DNA of 64,000 nt from assembly GCA_029260475.1 (NCBI GenBank), contig JAJDDE010000125.1, positions 1-64,000 of the forward strand, in the 5' to 3' direction. The notes beneath the pieces were generated by a model. It was not told the DNA's origin. It did not search any database and worked only from the letters and a program-made list of their open reading frames with translations. Made by a program: the position numbers and the translations under genes. Shown piece by piece: positions 15,346-24,448 of the stretch (position 1 is its first letter; each line of letters starts with the position of its first letter). This DNA comes from Phycisphaerales bacterium. GTDB taxonomy: Bacteria > Planctomycetota > Phycisphaerae > Phycisphaerales > UBA1924.

Positions 15346-16245
15346 TCACACGCGGACGAGGCCCAGCATCGCCCCGATGGTGCGGAACCGCTCGGCGAGC
15401 GAGGGATCGCGAGGCCCGCCTCCGTTGCGTTGGAGCAGCATGATCGTCGCGTCGTCCTCCGACTCGTCGGCGGCGCCGAAGGCGTCTACGCCCGCCTCCA
15501 GGCGCTCCAGAAACGTGTCGGGATCGCGGTGTTTGATGTCCGAGACCATCTCCAGCAGCCCGCTTTCGCCCAGCATCCGGCCATCGCGGTCCGAGGCCTC
15601 CACGAGCGCGTCCGTGTACAGCAGCACCGCGTCGCCCTCGCCCAGCGACACCGCGTACTGGTGGTACTCCGTCGGCTCGATCACGCCCAGCGGCAGGTCC
15701 GTCAGCCCCTCGGGGTCGTCCTCGATGAGGTCCGTGTCGTGGTCCAGGGCCGTCCACATGTTGTGCTCGGCGCGGTACCACATGGGCCTGGGGTGCCCCG
15801 CGTTTGTGAGGATGAGCTGCCCGGTCGTCGCGAAGTACGTCGCGAGCAGCGCCGTCGCAAACCGGGCGCCGTCGGTGGTCCGCAGCATGTCACGCGACAG
15901 GTCCCGCATGAGCGCCGACTGGTCGGGCGTGCTCATGTTCCGGCGGAGGTGTCCGCGCAGAGCCGTAGAGAAGGCGGAGGCCTCCGCGCCGTGCCCCGCG
16001 ACGTCCGCGAGCGCAAACCGCGCGACATTCCCGCTCGCGCAGGTGGAGACGTAGTACACGTCCCCGCCCCGCTCGTCGTTGTGGAACGTGCTCGAGGAGA
16101 CCCACGCGTCGAGCCCCGGCGTCGAGACCGCCCCTCGCGTGGCGCCCGTCCCGCCCCAGATCTCGAGGCACTTCATCGCGTGCATCGCTCCGAGCGGCGC
16201 AGGAGATGAGGGGGTGAGGGCCGATTGCGATCTGTCCGTGTGCAT
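15346..16245 (-). CDS. SpoIIE-type PP2C serine phosphatase
   Basis: 299 aa. The PP2C-like catalytic core is complete: 'ERGGDVYYVSTC' and 'FALADVAGHGAEAS' carry the metal-binding Asp residues, 'ILTNAGHPRPMWYR' and 'AVLLYTDALVEASDRDG' follow, and the late 'EDDATIMLLQR' supplies another Asp. Proteins of this class dephosphorylate anti-sigma-factor antagonists or serve as outputs of response regulators. No receiver, GAF or membrane domain is attached, so the input must come from a partner. It diverges from adenine deaminase with only 76 bases between the starts. Confidence 0.85.
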   Translation of the reverse strand: MHTDRSQSALTPSSPAPLGAMHAMKCLEIWGGTGATRGAVSTPGLDAWVSSSTFHNDERGGDVYYVSTCASGNVARFALADVAGHGAEASAFSTALRGHLRRNMSTPDQSALMRDLSRDMLRTTDGARFATALLATYFATTGQLILTNAGHPRPMWYRAEHNMWTALDHDTDLIEDDPEGLTDLPLGVIEPTEYHQYAVSLGEGDAVLLYTDALVEASDRDGRMLGESGLLEMVSDIKHRDPDTFLERLEAGVDAFGAADESEDDATIMLLQRNGGGPRDPSLAERFRTIGAMLGLVRV

Positions 16246-16321
16246 GCGTGCGCACCTTCGGTGTGGGCGCGGGCCCTGCTACTGTGGGCACACGCGAGGA
16301 CCGTACCAAGGAGTTCCAGAC

Positions 16322-18055
16322 ATGCCGCCACAGACACCAATGCCCGATCCGGACCTGCTCAGCGTCGCGCGGGGCGAGTCGCCCGCCGACCTGGTGATCA
16401 CGGGCGGGCGGGTGGTCAACGTCTTCACCCGCGAGATCATTCCCGCGGATGTCGCGATCAAGAACGGGCGGATCGCCAGCGTCGGCCCGGAGCGGGAGGG
16501 CGCCGAGCGGATCGACGCCTCGGGCGCGTTCCTCTTCCCGGGCTTCATCGACGCCCACATGCACATCGAGTCCACGATGACGCGCCCGAGCGTCTTCGCG
16601 ACCCTCGCGAGCCCGCACGCGACCACCGGCGTCGTCGCCGACCCGCACGAGATCGCCAACGTGCTGGGGATCGCGGGCATCCGCTGGATGATGGACGACG
16701 CGATCGGTGCGCCCGTCCGCGTCTTCTGGACCGCCAGCTCGTGCGTGCCCTCGTGCCACCTCGAGCACAGCGGCGCCTCGCTCTCCGCGTCGGACCTCGC
16801 CCCGCTCTTCGAGAGCGACCGCCTCGTGGCGCTCGCAGAGATGATGAACTTCCCCGGCGCCGCGCTGGGTGACGCGTCGGTCCTCGAGAAGATCGCGCTG
16901 GGCTTGGACCGCGCCATCGTGGATGGGCACGCCCCGGGGCTCTCGGGGGACATGCTCCAGGCGTACGCGGCGACGGGCATCTCGAGCGACCACGAATGCA
17001 CGAGTGCGGCAGAAGCGCTCGAGAAGCTACGCCTAGGCATGCAGGTGTACATCCGCGAGGGCTCGGCGGCCCGCAACCTGGAGGCGCTGCTCCCCGCGGT
17101 CACCCCCGAGAACGCGCACCGCTTCTGCTTCTGTACCGATGATCGGCACCCGGGCGATCTGGACGAGCAGGGCCACATCGACCACGTCGTGCGCCAAGCG
17201 ATCGCGCGGGGGCTCGACCCGGCGACGGCCATCGCGATGGGTTCGCACCACACCGCCAAGCACTACCGGCTCCCCGCGATGGGCGCGATCGCGCCCGGGT
17301 ACCACGCGGACTTCGCGATGACCAGCGACCTCAGAGCGCTGCCCATCGACGCCGTTTATCTTGCGGGGCGGCGCGTCAGCGAGGGGGGGCGCTGCCTGCG
17401 CGAACCGAAGGCGATGACCCCGCCGCCGAGTTCGCCGGTGCGCCTGCCCGATGATCTGAACGCCGAGCGTCTCTGCGTGCCCGCGTGCGCGCGCATCCGC
17501 GTCATCGGCATGGACCCGACGCAGCTCGTAACGCAGCACGACACGGACACGCCCAAGGTCGAATCCGGCGCGTGCGTGAGCGACACGAAGCGCGACATCC
17601 TCAAGCTCTGCGTCATCGAGCGGCACACCGGCACGGGCAACGTGGGTCTCGCTTTCATACGAGGATTCAAGCTCCAGCGCGGCGCCATCGCCTCCACCGT
17701 AGGGCACGACGCCCACAACCTCGCGGTGCTGGGCGTCAACGACGACGACATGCTCCTGTGTGCGCGCCACCTCGCGAAGGTCGGCGGTGGGCAGTGTGCA
17801 GCCCTCGACGGCGAGATCCTCGCGACGCTCCCGCTCCCCATCGCGGGGCTCATGTCCGATCAACCTGCGGAGGCCGTCATCGAGTCGCAGCGAGCGCTGC
17901 TCGACGCGACGCGCGAGCGCCTGGGCTGCCCGCACCACGACCCCTTCATGCCGCTGAGCTTCATGCCGCTGCCGGTGATCCCGAGCCTGAAGCTGACGGA
18001 CCTCGGGCTGGTGGATGTGGACCGCTTCGAGGTGGTGCCGATCGACGCTTCGTGA
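16322..18055 (+). CDS. ade: adenine deaminase
   Basis: 577 aa from the ATG of MPPQTPMPDPDLL, with AAGGAG ahead; the longer ORF runs into the divergent promoter. It converts adenine to hypoxanthine and ammonia for purine salvage (EC 3.5.4.2). The amidohydrolase metal motif is 'GFIDAHMHIESTM', followed by 'ADPHEIANVLG', 'DGHAPGLSG' and 'FCTDDRHPGDL'. The C-terminal domain has 'GNVGLAFIRGFKLQRGAIAST' and 'HDAHNLAVLGVNDDDM', typical of the Ade rather than the Ada family. Length is normal. The stop abuts the stop of the convergent comEC gene. Confidence 0.93.
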   Translation: MPPQTPMPDPDLLSVARGESPADLVITGGRVVNVFTREIIPADVAIKNGRIASVGPEREGAERIDASGAFLFPGFIDAHMHIESTMTRPSVFATLASPHATTGVVADPHEIANVLGIAGIRWMMDDAIGAPVRVFWTASSCVPSCHLEHSGASLSASDLAPLFESDRLVALAEMMNFPGAALGDASVLEKIALGLDRAIVDGHAPGLSGDMLQAYAATGISSDHECTSAAEALEKLRLGMQVYIREGSAARNLEALLPAVTPENAHRFCFCTDDRHPGDLDEQGHIDHVVRQAIARGLDPATAIAMGSHHTAKHYRLPAMGAIAPGYHADFAMTSDLRALPIDAVYLAGRRVSEGGRCLREPKAMTPPPSSPVRLPDDLNAERLCVPACARIRVIGMDPTQLVTQHDTDTPKVESGACVSDTKRDILKLCVIERHTGTGNVGLAFIRGFKLQRGAIASTVGHDAHNLAVLGVNDDDMLLCARHLAKVGGGQCAALDGEILATLPLPIAGLMSDQPAEAVIESQRALLDATRERLGCPHHDPFMPLSFMPLPVIPSLKLTDLGLVDVDRFEVVPIDAS

Positions 18056-20491
18056 TCACATGCCCGCTGTCGAAGCGTGCTCGATCGATCCATCCGACTT
18101 GATCTCGACACCGACGGCGCCCTGCGTCGCGGTCGTCCACCACGCCGATTGCTCGCGAACGTGCGCCCAGACGGGGTGATCCAAACGCGAGGGGCCGGTG
18201 GACTGGATGACGAGGGTGGGTTCGAGCGATGCGACGAAGGCCGCGGCGACCTCTCGCGCCGAGCCGTGGTGCGGCGCCTCCACCACATCGGCCCGCAGGT
18301 CGGGGTGGGCCCGGCGGAGGGCGGTGATGCCGTCGTCCTCGAGATCGCCCACGAGCAGCAGCGTGCGCACGCCCGTGTCTGTTTCCACGCTGATCCGCAG
18401 GACCAGCGCATGATCGTTGTCGTGCTCGAACATCGCAGCAAGCGACGGCGCGAGCACCTCGACTCGCGCATCGCCGAGCGTCCATGACGCGCCGGCACCT
18501 ATCACACGCGACGTCACGCCCAACGCATCGGTCTCCGCGAGCAGGGCCGCCGCCGGTCCGTTGCGATGCTCGCGCGCTTCGGCGAAGAAGCGGTCTCCGA
18601 TCAGCAGCGTGCGCACACCGAGCGCCTCGGCGGCGTCGGGCAGGCAGGCGTAGTGATCGATGTCCGGGTGCGAGACCACGGCGCGATCGACGGTCGGCAT
18701 GCCCAAGGCGCGGGCGGCCTCCGGGATCGAGCGCACGCCGGCGCCCGTCCACGAGGAGCCGCAATCGAAGAGCATCGCCTCGTCGCCCGAGCGGATGAGG
18801 TAGCAGGAGCCGTCACCCAGCGAGAGGGCGTCTACGCGCAGGGCGACGCCATGATCCAGGCCCGTCGCGCGCAGTTCCGTAAACGTCCACGCCCCGACAC
18901 CGAGCAGCGACGCGAGCATGAGCGCCCGTCCGAGCCGCCCCGAGCCGGAGCCACGCACGCACCACCAGACCGCGAGGGCGGTCGCGCCCGCCGCCCACCA
19001 TGCACTCAGCCGCGGCACGTCCGTGTGCGCGTAGGGCACCGCGTCGATCGCGCGCACGAGCACGAGCAGCGGCTCGCACGCCAGGAGCAGCGCTTGGCCC
19101 ACGCCCGAGGACGAGCCGGGGATCACCAGCTCCAGGATCACCGCGCCGTACCCGAGCCCGAGGACGAGCCCCGCGACGGGGACCGCGAGGATCGCGCTCA
19201 GCGGCGAGAGCCACGCGACCACGCCGAAGGCGTGGGCCACCAGGGCGAGGGAGACGATCCACGCGACGAACGATGCGGCCATCGCGCGGCGTAGCCAGAT
19301 CATCGCGCGCTGGCCTCCGGTGCGCGTGTCGGGGTCGGTGAGAGGCCCGAACCAGCGCCGCTCGACGATGGGCGCCAGCGACACGAGCGCCGCGACGACG
19401 CCGAAACTCAGCTGGAACCCGGGGCTGAAGAGCTCGCTGGGGCGCCACGCGAGCACGAACACGCCCGCCCACGCGAGCAGCACGATCGGGTGGTAGCGCC
19501 GCCCCGCGAGCCCGCCGCAGGTGAGGGCGATGGCGATGACCCCGGCGCGCACGATCGGCGCCCGCGCCGGCACGAGCAGCAGCACGAGCAGCACGAGGGC
19601 GATGACGACGAGCGCCTCGGTGCGCGGGCGGTCGCCCGTGATGCGCACGAGCAGCATGCCGAGCCCCGCGAGCACGCCCAGGTGCATCCCCGAGATCGCC
19701 AGCACGTGGGCCAGGCCGCTGCGCGTGAAGGGCTCGCTGAGCTCGCGGTAGGCGGGGCCACGCTCACCGAGCACGAGGGCGCGGAGGAGCGCGCTGGTGT
19801 TCGAGTCATCGTCCGGGAGCGCCCCGGCCCCCGCGTCGCGGAGACGCTCGATGAACGCGGCGGCGCGAGCGCGCAGGCCGCTCGGCCCGGACAGGCGTTC
19901 GACCAGCTCGGCGCGGGGCACGCTGATCGACCCCGCGCTCACCCGCTCGGCGCCATACCGCGAGAAATCGCGCTCCCCCGGGTTGCTCGGCGGGCGGTCG
20001 GGCGTGTACCAGCCGGTGACGCGGACACGATCGCCGGCACGAGCCCCGATGACGCTCGCCTGGATACGCAGGCGCACGACGCCGCTGAGCGGGCCCTCCA
20101 AACGCAGGCGTGTGCGCAGCGGGTCATCCTCGAAGCGGGCGAAGGAGCCCAGCGCGCCTCGTTCGGCGGGGAGGATGCGTGGGCGCTCCAGGAGCACGCC
20201 AGCCACCGTCACCAACCGGCGCTCGTGCGCGAGGATGTCGAGCCGCTGGGCGAGCGCGTTCACGGGTGGCTCGTACCAGCGCACGCTCGCCCAGGCCCAC
20301 GAGCCGCCGACGGCGCTCAGCGTGAGCAGCGTCCACGCGACGCGCTTGGGCACCACGAGCGCGACCAGCGCGCAGAGCGCCGCTCCGGCGAGCGGGACGA
20401 TCCAGGCGATCTCGGGGGCCCATCGCGCGAGCACAAGGCCCAGCGCGACGAGGGAGAAGAGCCACAGCGCCCGGGGCGGGCGCGGGGTCAC
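18056..20491 (-). CDS. comEC: ComEC/Rec2 family DNA uptake channel
   Basis: 811 aa, GTG start overlapping the upstream stop by 4 bases (GTGA). Layout: N-terminal membrane segments, an OB-like DUF4131 domain (about 80-200), the 'competence' membrane domain with 'SGLAHVLAISGMHLGVLAG', and a C-terminal metallo-beta-lactamase domain with 'SHPDIDHYACLPD' and 'PHHGSAREV'. ComEC is the inner-membrane channel that takes in single-stranded DNA in natural transformation; the C-terminal domain is a likely nuclease. Its presence makes DNA uptake possible, though no other competence gene is in the window. It is translationally coupled to the dehydrogenase gene. Confidence 0.92.
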   Translation of the reverse strand: MTPRPPRALWLFSLVALGLVLARWAPEIAWIVPLAGAALCALVALVVPKRVAWTLLTLSAVGGSWAWASVRWYEPPVNALAQRLDILAHERRLVTVAGVLLERPRILPAERGALGSFARFEDDPLRTRLRLEGPLSGVVRLRIQASVIGARAGDRVRVTGWYTPDRPPSNPGERDFSRYGAERVSAGSISVPRAELVERLSGPSGLRARAAAFIERLRDAGAGALPDDDSNTSALLRALVLGERGPAYRELSEPFTRSGLAHVLAISGMHLGVLAGLGMLLVRITGDRPRTEALVVIALVLLVLLLVPARAPIVRAGVIAIALTCGGLAGRRYHPIVLLAWAGVFVLAWRPSELFSPGFQLSFGVVAALVSLAPIVERRWFGPLTDPDTRTGGQRAMIWLRRAMAASFVAWIVSLALVAHAFGVVAWLSPLSAILAVPVAGLVLGLGYGAVILELVIPGSSSGVGQALLLACEPLLVLVRAIDAVPYAHTDVPRLSAWWAAGATALAVWWCVRGSGSGRLGRALMLASLLGVGAWTFTELRATGLDHGVALRVDALSLGDGSCYLIRSGDEAMLFDCGSSWTGAGVRSIPEAARALGMPTVDRAVVSHPDIDHYACLPDAAEALGVRTLLIGDRFFAEAREHRNGPAAALLAETDALGVTSRVIGAGASWTLGDARVEVLAPSLAAMFEHDNDHALVLRISVETDTGVRTLLLVGDLEDDGITALRRAHPDLRADVVEAPHHGSAREVAAAFVASLEPTLVIQSTGPSRLDHPVWAHVREQSAWWTTATQGAVGVEIKSDGSIEHASTAGM

Positions 20492-21504
20492 AGCGCCGCG
20501 TGCAACGCTGTCGTGAGCTCGTCGATGAGCGGTTCACCGGCGCTCGCGCGGCGCGCGTTCTCGCCCGCGTGCTCGATCAAACGGTCCCAGTACCCCTCGC
20601 CCGCGGCGCTGATGTGCGGCGTCATCAGCACGCCCGGCATCGTCCAGAAGGGCGAGGTGGCGGGGAGCGGTTCGGAGGCGAAGACGTCCAGCGCCGCCCC
20701 GGAGACACGCCCGCGCCGGAGCGCCTCGACGAGCGCGTGGTGGTCCACGATGCCGCCCTTGGAGACGTCGATGAGCAGCGCGGAGTTCTTCATCGCGTTG
20801 AGCGCCTTGCGCCCGATGAGGCCCATCGTGTGGTGGACACGCGGCAGGCCCACGACGACCACGTCCGACGAGGTCAGCACGTCGTGCAGCGCCTCCATCG
20901 GCTGGGCGTCGAGCTCGGGGCCGCCCGGAAGCGTATCGAGAGGCCCCAGCACGCAGGCGCGGACCCGTGCGCCGAAGGGCGTTGCCCGCTCGGTCATCGC
21001 GCGGACGAAGGGAGCGGCGCCGAGGACGCCGACCGTCGCGCCGGCCATCGTGCGGACGGATGAGGCCAGTTCTTCGGCGCTCCACGTGTGTTCGCGCTGA
21101 CGCATCATCGCGAGATCGAGCCTGCGGAGCAGCGCAAGGGCCATCGCCATCGCGTGCTCGGCGACCTGCGGCGCCCTGGGCGTGCCGGCGCTCGCGACGC
21201 GCACGCCGCCCTCCAGCGCCGTCTCGACGGCAGGGTTCGCGTCGCCCGACGAGCGCGCGAGCTGGATGAAACGCAGCCGCCCGAGATGCGAACGGATCTG
21301 CTCCTCGGTCAGCGGCATGCCCACCAAGCCCGCGGCGTCGCCCAACGCTTCGATGAGCTGCGCCCGGCTGCTGACGGCGCGAACGGTCCACGCCTCGCCC
21401 GCGAGCTCGGCCAGGCGCGCGTGGTGCTGCTCGGGCAGCGTCCAGCCCGAGGCCTCGTTGAAGATCGCGAGCGCCAGCGTGCCGCCCGTCGGGGATGTCG
21501 GCAC
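20488..21504 (-). CDS. D-2-hydroxyacid dehydrogenase family protein
   Basis: 338 aa from a GTG placed 7 bases after the preceding stop, with GAGAGG upstream; the track's longer ORF reads through the upstream gene in the wrong frame. The C-terminal signature 'VSKGGIVDHHALVEALRRGRVSGAALDVF' and 'VLMTPHISAAGEGYWDR' (catalytic His) match NAD-dependent D-2-hydroxyacid dehydrogenases. The Rossmann loop 'ATVGVLGAAPFVRAM' departs from the usual GxGxxG, so cofactor binding may be weak or altered. Substrate is unknown; it is not a clear SerA because it lacks the regulatory domain. It is in an operon with an exported protein upstream and comEC downstream. Confidence 0.78.
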   Translation of the reverse strand: MPTSPTGGTLALAIFNEASGWTLPEQHHARLAELAGEAWTVRAVSSRAQLIEALGDAAGLVGMPLTEEQIRSHLGRLRFIQLARSSGDANPAVETALEGGVRVASAGTPRAPQVAEHAMAMALALLRRLDLAMMRQREHTWSAEELASSVRTMAGATVGVLGAAPFVRAMTERATPFGARVRACVLGPLDTLPGGPELDAQPMEALHDVLTSSDVVVVGLPRVHHTMGLIGRKALNAMKNSALLIDVSKGGIVDHHALVEALRRGRVSGAALDVFASEPLPATSPFWTMPGVLMTPHISAAGEGYWDRLIEHAGENARRASAGEPLIDELTTALHAAL

Positions 21505-21511
21505 GGGGCGG

Positions 21512-22558
21512 TTACCTCTCGACGCGTGTGATGGTCGTCGCGGATTCCTGGCTGGTGCGTAGGGTCTCGGCTCCGAAGGTCCACTGCATGGCAAGGGCCT
21601 CGGTGCTGTTGAGATACTGCAGCCCGCCTTCGACGCCCCAGAGCAGGCGTCCGACGCCGTTGTATGCGGCGACTTCGCAGGTCGGCGCGGCGTCGTTGGG
21701 TGTCGCGGGGGGCTGCACGCTGATGGAGAAACTGCCCCGCGATTCGATCGAGCCGTCCTCGGCGGCCTTGGGCGTCCAGCCGCGGGTGACGATGAGGCTG
21801 CCCGATGGGCCGAGCTGCACTTCTTCGATGGTGCTCCAGACACCCTTGGCATCCGTGGCCCGCCCGTCCGGACGCTCGACGCCTCCCTCGGCGTTGAACA
21901 GCTTGCTGATGAGCACCGCGAAACGGGTCTCCTCCAGCATGCCCAGGATGCCGGGCTGGATGAGTCCGAGCTCGGTCACGACGTCCGCGACAACCGGCAG
22001 GCCCTCGATCGAGACCACGTTGCCGTTCTCGTCCACGAGCAGGTTCACCTGCGCGTTCTTGAGCGCAGGGATCATCGCATCGAAGCCGGTCAGTTCGTCA
22101 GCGTTCTCGGGGAGCGGACGCGTGAGGTCGAACTCCACCGAGACGGGGCCGTCGCTCGTCTCGACGCGAGAACCGACGTGAAGGAAGGTGACAAAGACCG
22201 TCGCGGTGCCATCGGCGCGCATGGTGCGGCATGTGGCGCGGATCCTCATGGTGTGGTTCTCGCTCATCACCTCGCGCGTCGATTCGTCATCGCCCATCTG
22301 CTCGGTGTACTCGATGGCGCTCATAATCTCGTAGGTGGCCATCAGGCCGTCGGCGAGCCCGGTCGTGAAGACCGTTTCCATCTCGCCCGCCCGGACGTCC
22401 TTCTCCTGGGCGGTGTTGCGTCGGAACCCGTCGCGCATCGCTTCGCGTGGGTTGTTGACCCGCGGCGTGTTATCGCCCGCATCGATCTGCGCGACGACAG
22501 AAGACGCGAGGAGGCCCACGCTCAGACACACCCCAACCAAAAACACTTTGCCCACCAT
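21512..22558 (-). CDS. exported protein of unknown function
   Basis: 348 aa with a clear signal peptide (MVGKVFLVGVCLSVGLLASSVVAQ) and a GGAAGGAG ribosome site. The mature part is a mix of short strands and acidic loops, with 'VNLLVDENGNVVSIEGLP' and 'IEEVQLGPSGSLIVTRGW'. It reads like a beta-rich secreted protein measuring or binding something, but I do not recognise the family with confidence. It has no catalytic motif. It sits 67 bases behind hflX and 7 bases before the dehydrogenase gene, so probably belongs to one transcription unit with them. Confidence 0.8.
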   Translation of the reverse strand: MVGKVFLVGVCLSVGLLASSVVAQIDAGDNTPRVNNPREAMRDGFRRNTAQEKDVRAGEMETVFTTGLADGLMATYEIMSAIEYTEQMGDDESTREVMSENHTMRIRATCRTMRADGTATVFVTFLHVGSRVETSDGPVSVEFDLTRPLPENADELTGFDAMIPALKNAQVNLLVDENGNVVSIEGLPVVADVVTELGLIQPGILGMLEETRFAVLISKLFNAEGGVERPDGRATDAKGVWSTIEEVQLGPSGSLIVTRGWTPKAAEDGSIESRGSFSISVQPPATPNDAAPTCEVAAYNGVGRLLWGVEGGLQYLNSTEALAMQWTFGAETLRTSQESATTITRVER

Positions 22559-22625
22559 CGTCCTCGCTCCTTCCGGCGTCCTCGCCGGTCTTGCGGCTAC
22601 ATCTGAATCCTACCCGTTCGAACGT

Positions 22626-24050
22626 CTATCGATGCCCCTGCGGGGCTTTGTCCTTGTCCAGGGGCCACGCGGGCCGCTGGGACTCCTCTCCCGGGAGCGC
22701 GAACCGCTGTCCATCGGGCGTGGAGACGCGGAACGTCGCGCCGCCGGATTGCAGGCGGGCGAGCTGGCGTTCGCCGACCCGGACCCGGAGGGTCACACAC
22801 CCGTCGCTGTAGGTGCGGTCGAGCACGGTCGCCCGCTTCTCGAGCACGTCGATCGCCTTGCCCTGATCGAGCCCCAGCGTGACATCCAGCTCGCGGACCC
22901 TGCCCGCCGCCGCGGCGCGGACGCGCTCGACGAGACGCGCGTGCCCGGGGTGCTCGGGGTCGATGGCGGCGATCGCGAGCGAATCGCCCACCCGCCTGGA
23001 CCACACGAGCAGCTCGCGGTTGTCGCGCAGCGCATCGGCCTTGTTGAGCAGCAGCAGGCGCTCCGGGCGCTCGTCCTCGGGCACGCCCCGGTCGTCGAAG
23101 AGCCCGTCGAGGGTTTTGGTCACGGTCTCGTAGTGCATCTCGGCGGCGGGGTCCGACGCGTCGAGCACGATCAGCAGCAGGTCCGCGTTCGTCGCCTCCT
23201 CGAGCGTCGCCTTGAAGGACTGCACGAGGTTGTGCGGCAGGTCGCGGATAAACCCGACCGTGTCCGACAGCATCACACGCTCGCCCCCGCCCAGGTTCCA
23301 CTCGCGGGTGCGCGTCATCAGCGTCGCGAAGAGTTGGTCGTTGGCGAAGGCACCGCCCTCGGTGAGGGTGTTGAAGAGCGTGCTCTTGCCGGCGTTGGTG
23401 TAGCCCACGAGGCCCACGGTGAAGTGGTCGTTGTTGCGGGCATCGACCTCGCGCATCTTGCGCCGGTCGATCTCTTCGAGGTTTCTTTTGAGCACGGCCT
23501 TGCGCTTCTGGACGAGGCGACGGTCGATCTCGAGCTGCTGCTCGCCCGGCCCGCGTGTTCCCACGCCGCCGATACCCCCGACGCCCACGATGCGCTCGAG
23601 GTGGGTCCACATCGCGCGGAGGCGCGGGTAGGTGTACTCGAGCTGCGCGAGTTCGACGGACAGTCGCGCCTGCTTCGTCGTCGCGCGGCTGGCGAAGATG
23701 TCCAGGATGAGCTCGGAGCGGTCTAAGACCTTCTTCTCCGTCTCCTTCTCGATGTTGGCGATCTGCTTGGGTGACAGCTCGTGATCGAAGATGATCACCG
23801 CCGCCCCGAGCTCGTCGGCCATCGCCTTGAGCTCCAGGAGCTTGCCCGAGCCGATGTAGGTGCTCGCCTCGGGGCGCTGCTTGGCCTGGATGAGCTCGCC
23901 GACGACCTGCGTGCCCGCGGTCTCCGCGAGGGCGCGGAGCTCGCCCAGAGGGTCGCGCTCGTCGAAGCGGGAGTTGGGGAGGTGGACGGCAGCGAGGATG
24001 CACTTCTCACGCCGGATACTGACGGTGGTGCGGTCTGTGGGTGCTGGCAT
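22626..24050 (-). CDS. hflX: ribosome-associated GTPase HflX
   Basis: 474 aa. The N-terminal HflX domain has 'STYIGSGKLLELKAMADELGA' and 'DRSELILDIFASRATTKQARLSVELAQL', and the linker has the Gly-rich 'GIGGVGTRGPGEQQLEIDRR'. The G domain shows G1 'GYTNAGKST', G3 'DTVGFIRDLP' and G4 'NKAD'. HflX splits stalled 70S ribosomes under stress, such as heat or antibiotics. The C-terminus ends in a short charged tail. All motifs are intact. It is divergent from the S41 protease gene across a 398-base gap. Confidence 0.95.
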   Translation of the reverse strand: MPAPTDRTTVSIRREKCILAAVHLPNSRFDERDPLGELRALAETAGTQVVGELIQAKQRPEASTYIGSGKLLELKAMADELGAAVIIFDHELSPKQIANIEKETEKKVLDRSELILDIFASRATTKQARLSVELAQLEYTYPRLRAMWTHLERIVGVGGIGGVGTRGPGEQQLEIDRRLVQKRKAVLKRNLEEIDRRKMREVDARNNDHFTVGLVGYTNAGKSTLFNTLTEGGAFANDQLFATLMTRTREWNLGGGERVMLSDTVGFIRDLPHNLVQSFKATLEEATNADLLLIVLDASDPAAEMHYETVTKTLDGLFDDRGVPEDERPERLLLLNKADALRDNRELLVWSRRVGDSLAIAAIDPEHPGHARLVERVRAAAAGRVRELDVTLGLDQGKAIDVLEKRATVLDRTYSDGCVTLRVRVGERQLARLQSGGATFRVSTPDGQRFALPGEESQRPAWPLDKDKAPQGHR

Positions 24051-24448
24051 AGGGGAACGGTCCTCACCGTCGGGACGCGCCCGTGTCCGCGGGTGCGGCT
24101 CTGCGGGGCGTCAACGCGACGAACGGGTGCGAGTGAAGAGGCGAGAGGGGGTCTGGCGACGCGCACCAACGCTCGGAGGCGAGGCAGGCGTCGCGGGCGG
24201 TCTCGTTCTATCTGTTCACTCGTTGATCATCGTCATCGCTCCCGGCGGGGGTGTCGTGCCGCCGATGTGAGAGACTGTAGGCCCTCCGAATGCCCCTGAG
24301 GGCGTGTGAGCGGGGGGATCCTCCCCGATCTTGTTGCCTCCGGAACACAACGGGCCTCGAATCGGTACATCATGTGTTGGGCGTCGTTTGGAACGGCACC
24401 CGGTGCCCCCGCGCGGGCACGAATCCCAGCCCGTTGGAAGGATCCATC
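24051..24448. other. intergenic region between hflX and the S41 protease gene
   Basis: 398 bases holding the two divergent promoters. I see no ORF with coding character, only a near-palindrome around GGGGGGATCCTCCCC (about 24315). No -35/-10 pair is convincing. Confidence 0.4.

Noticed and set aside
22335-23726. 463-aa plus-strand ORF opposite hflX
   Set aside because: Antisense frame of hflX; no recognisable motif.
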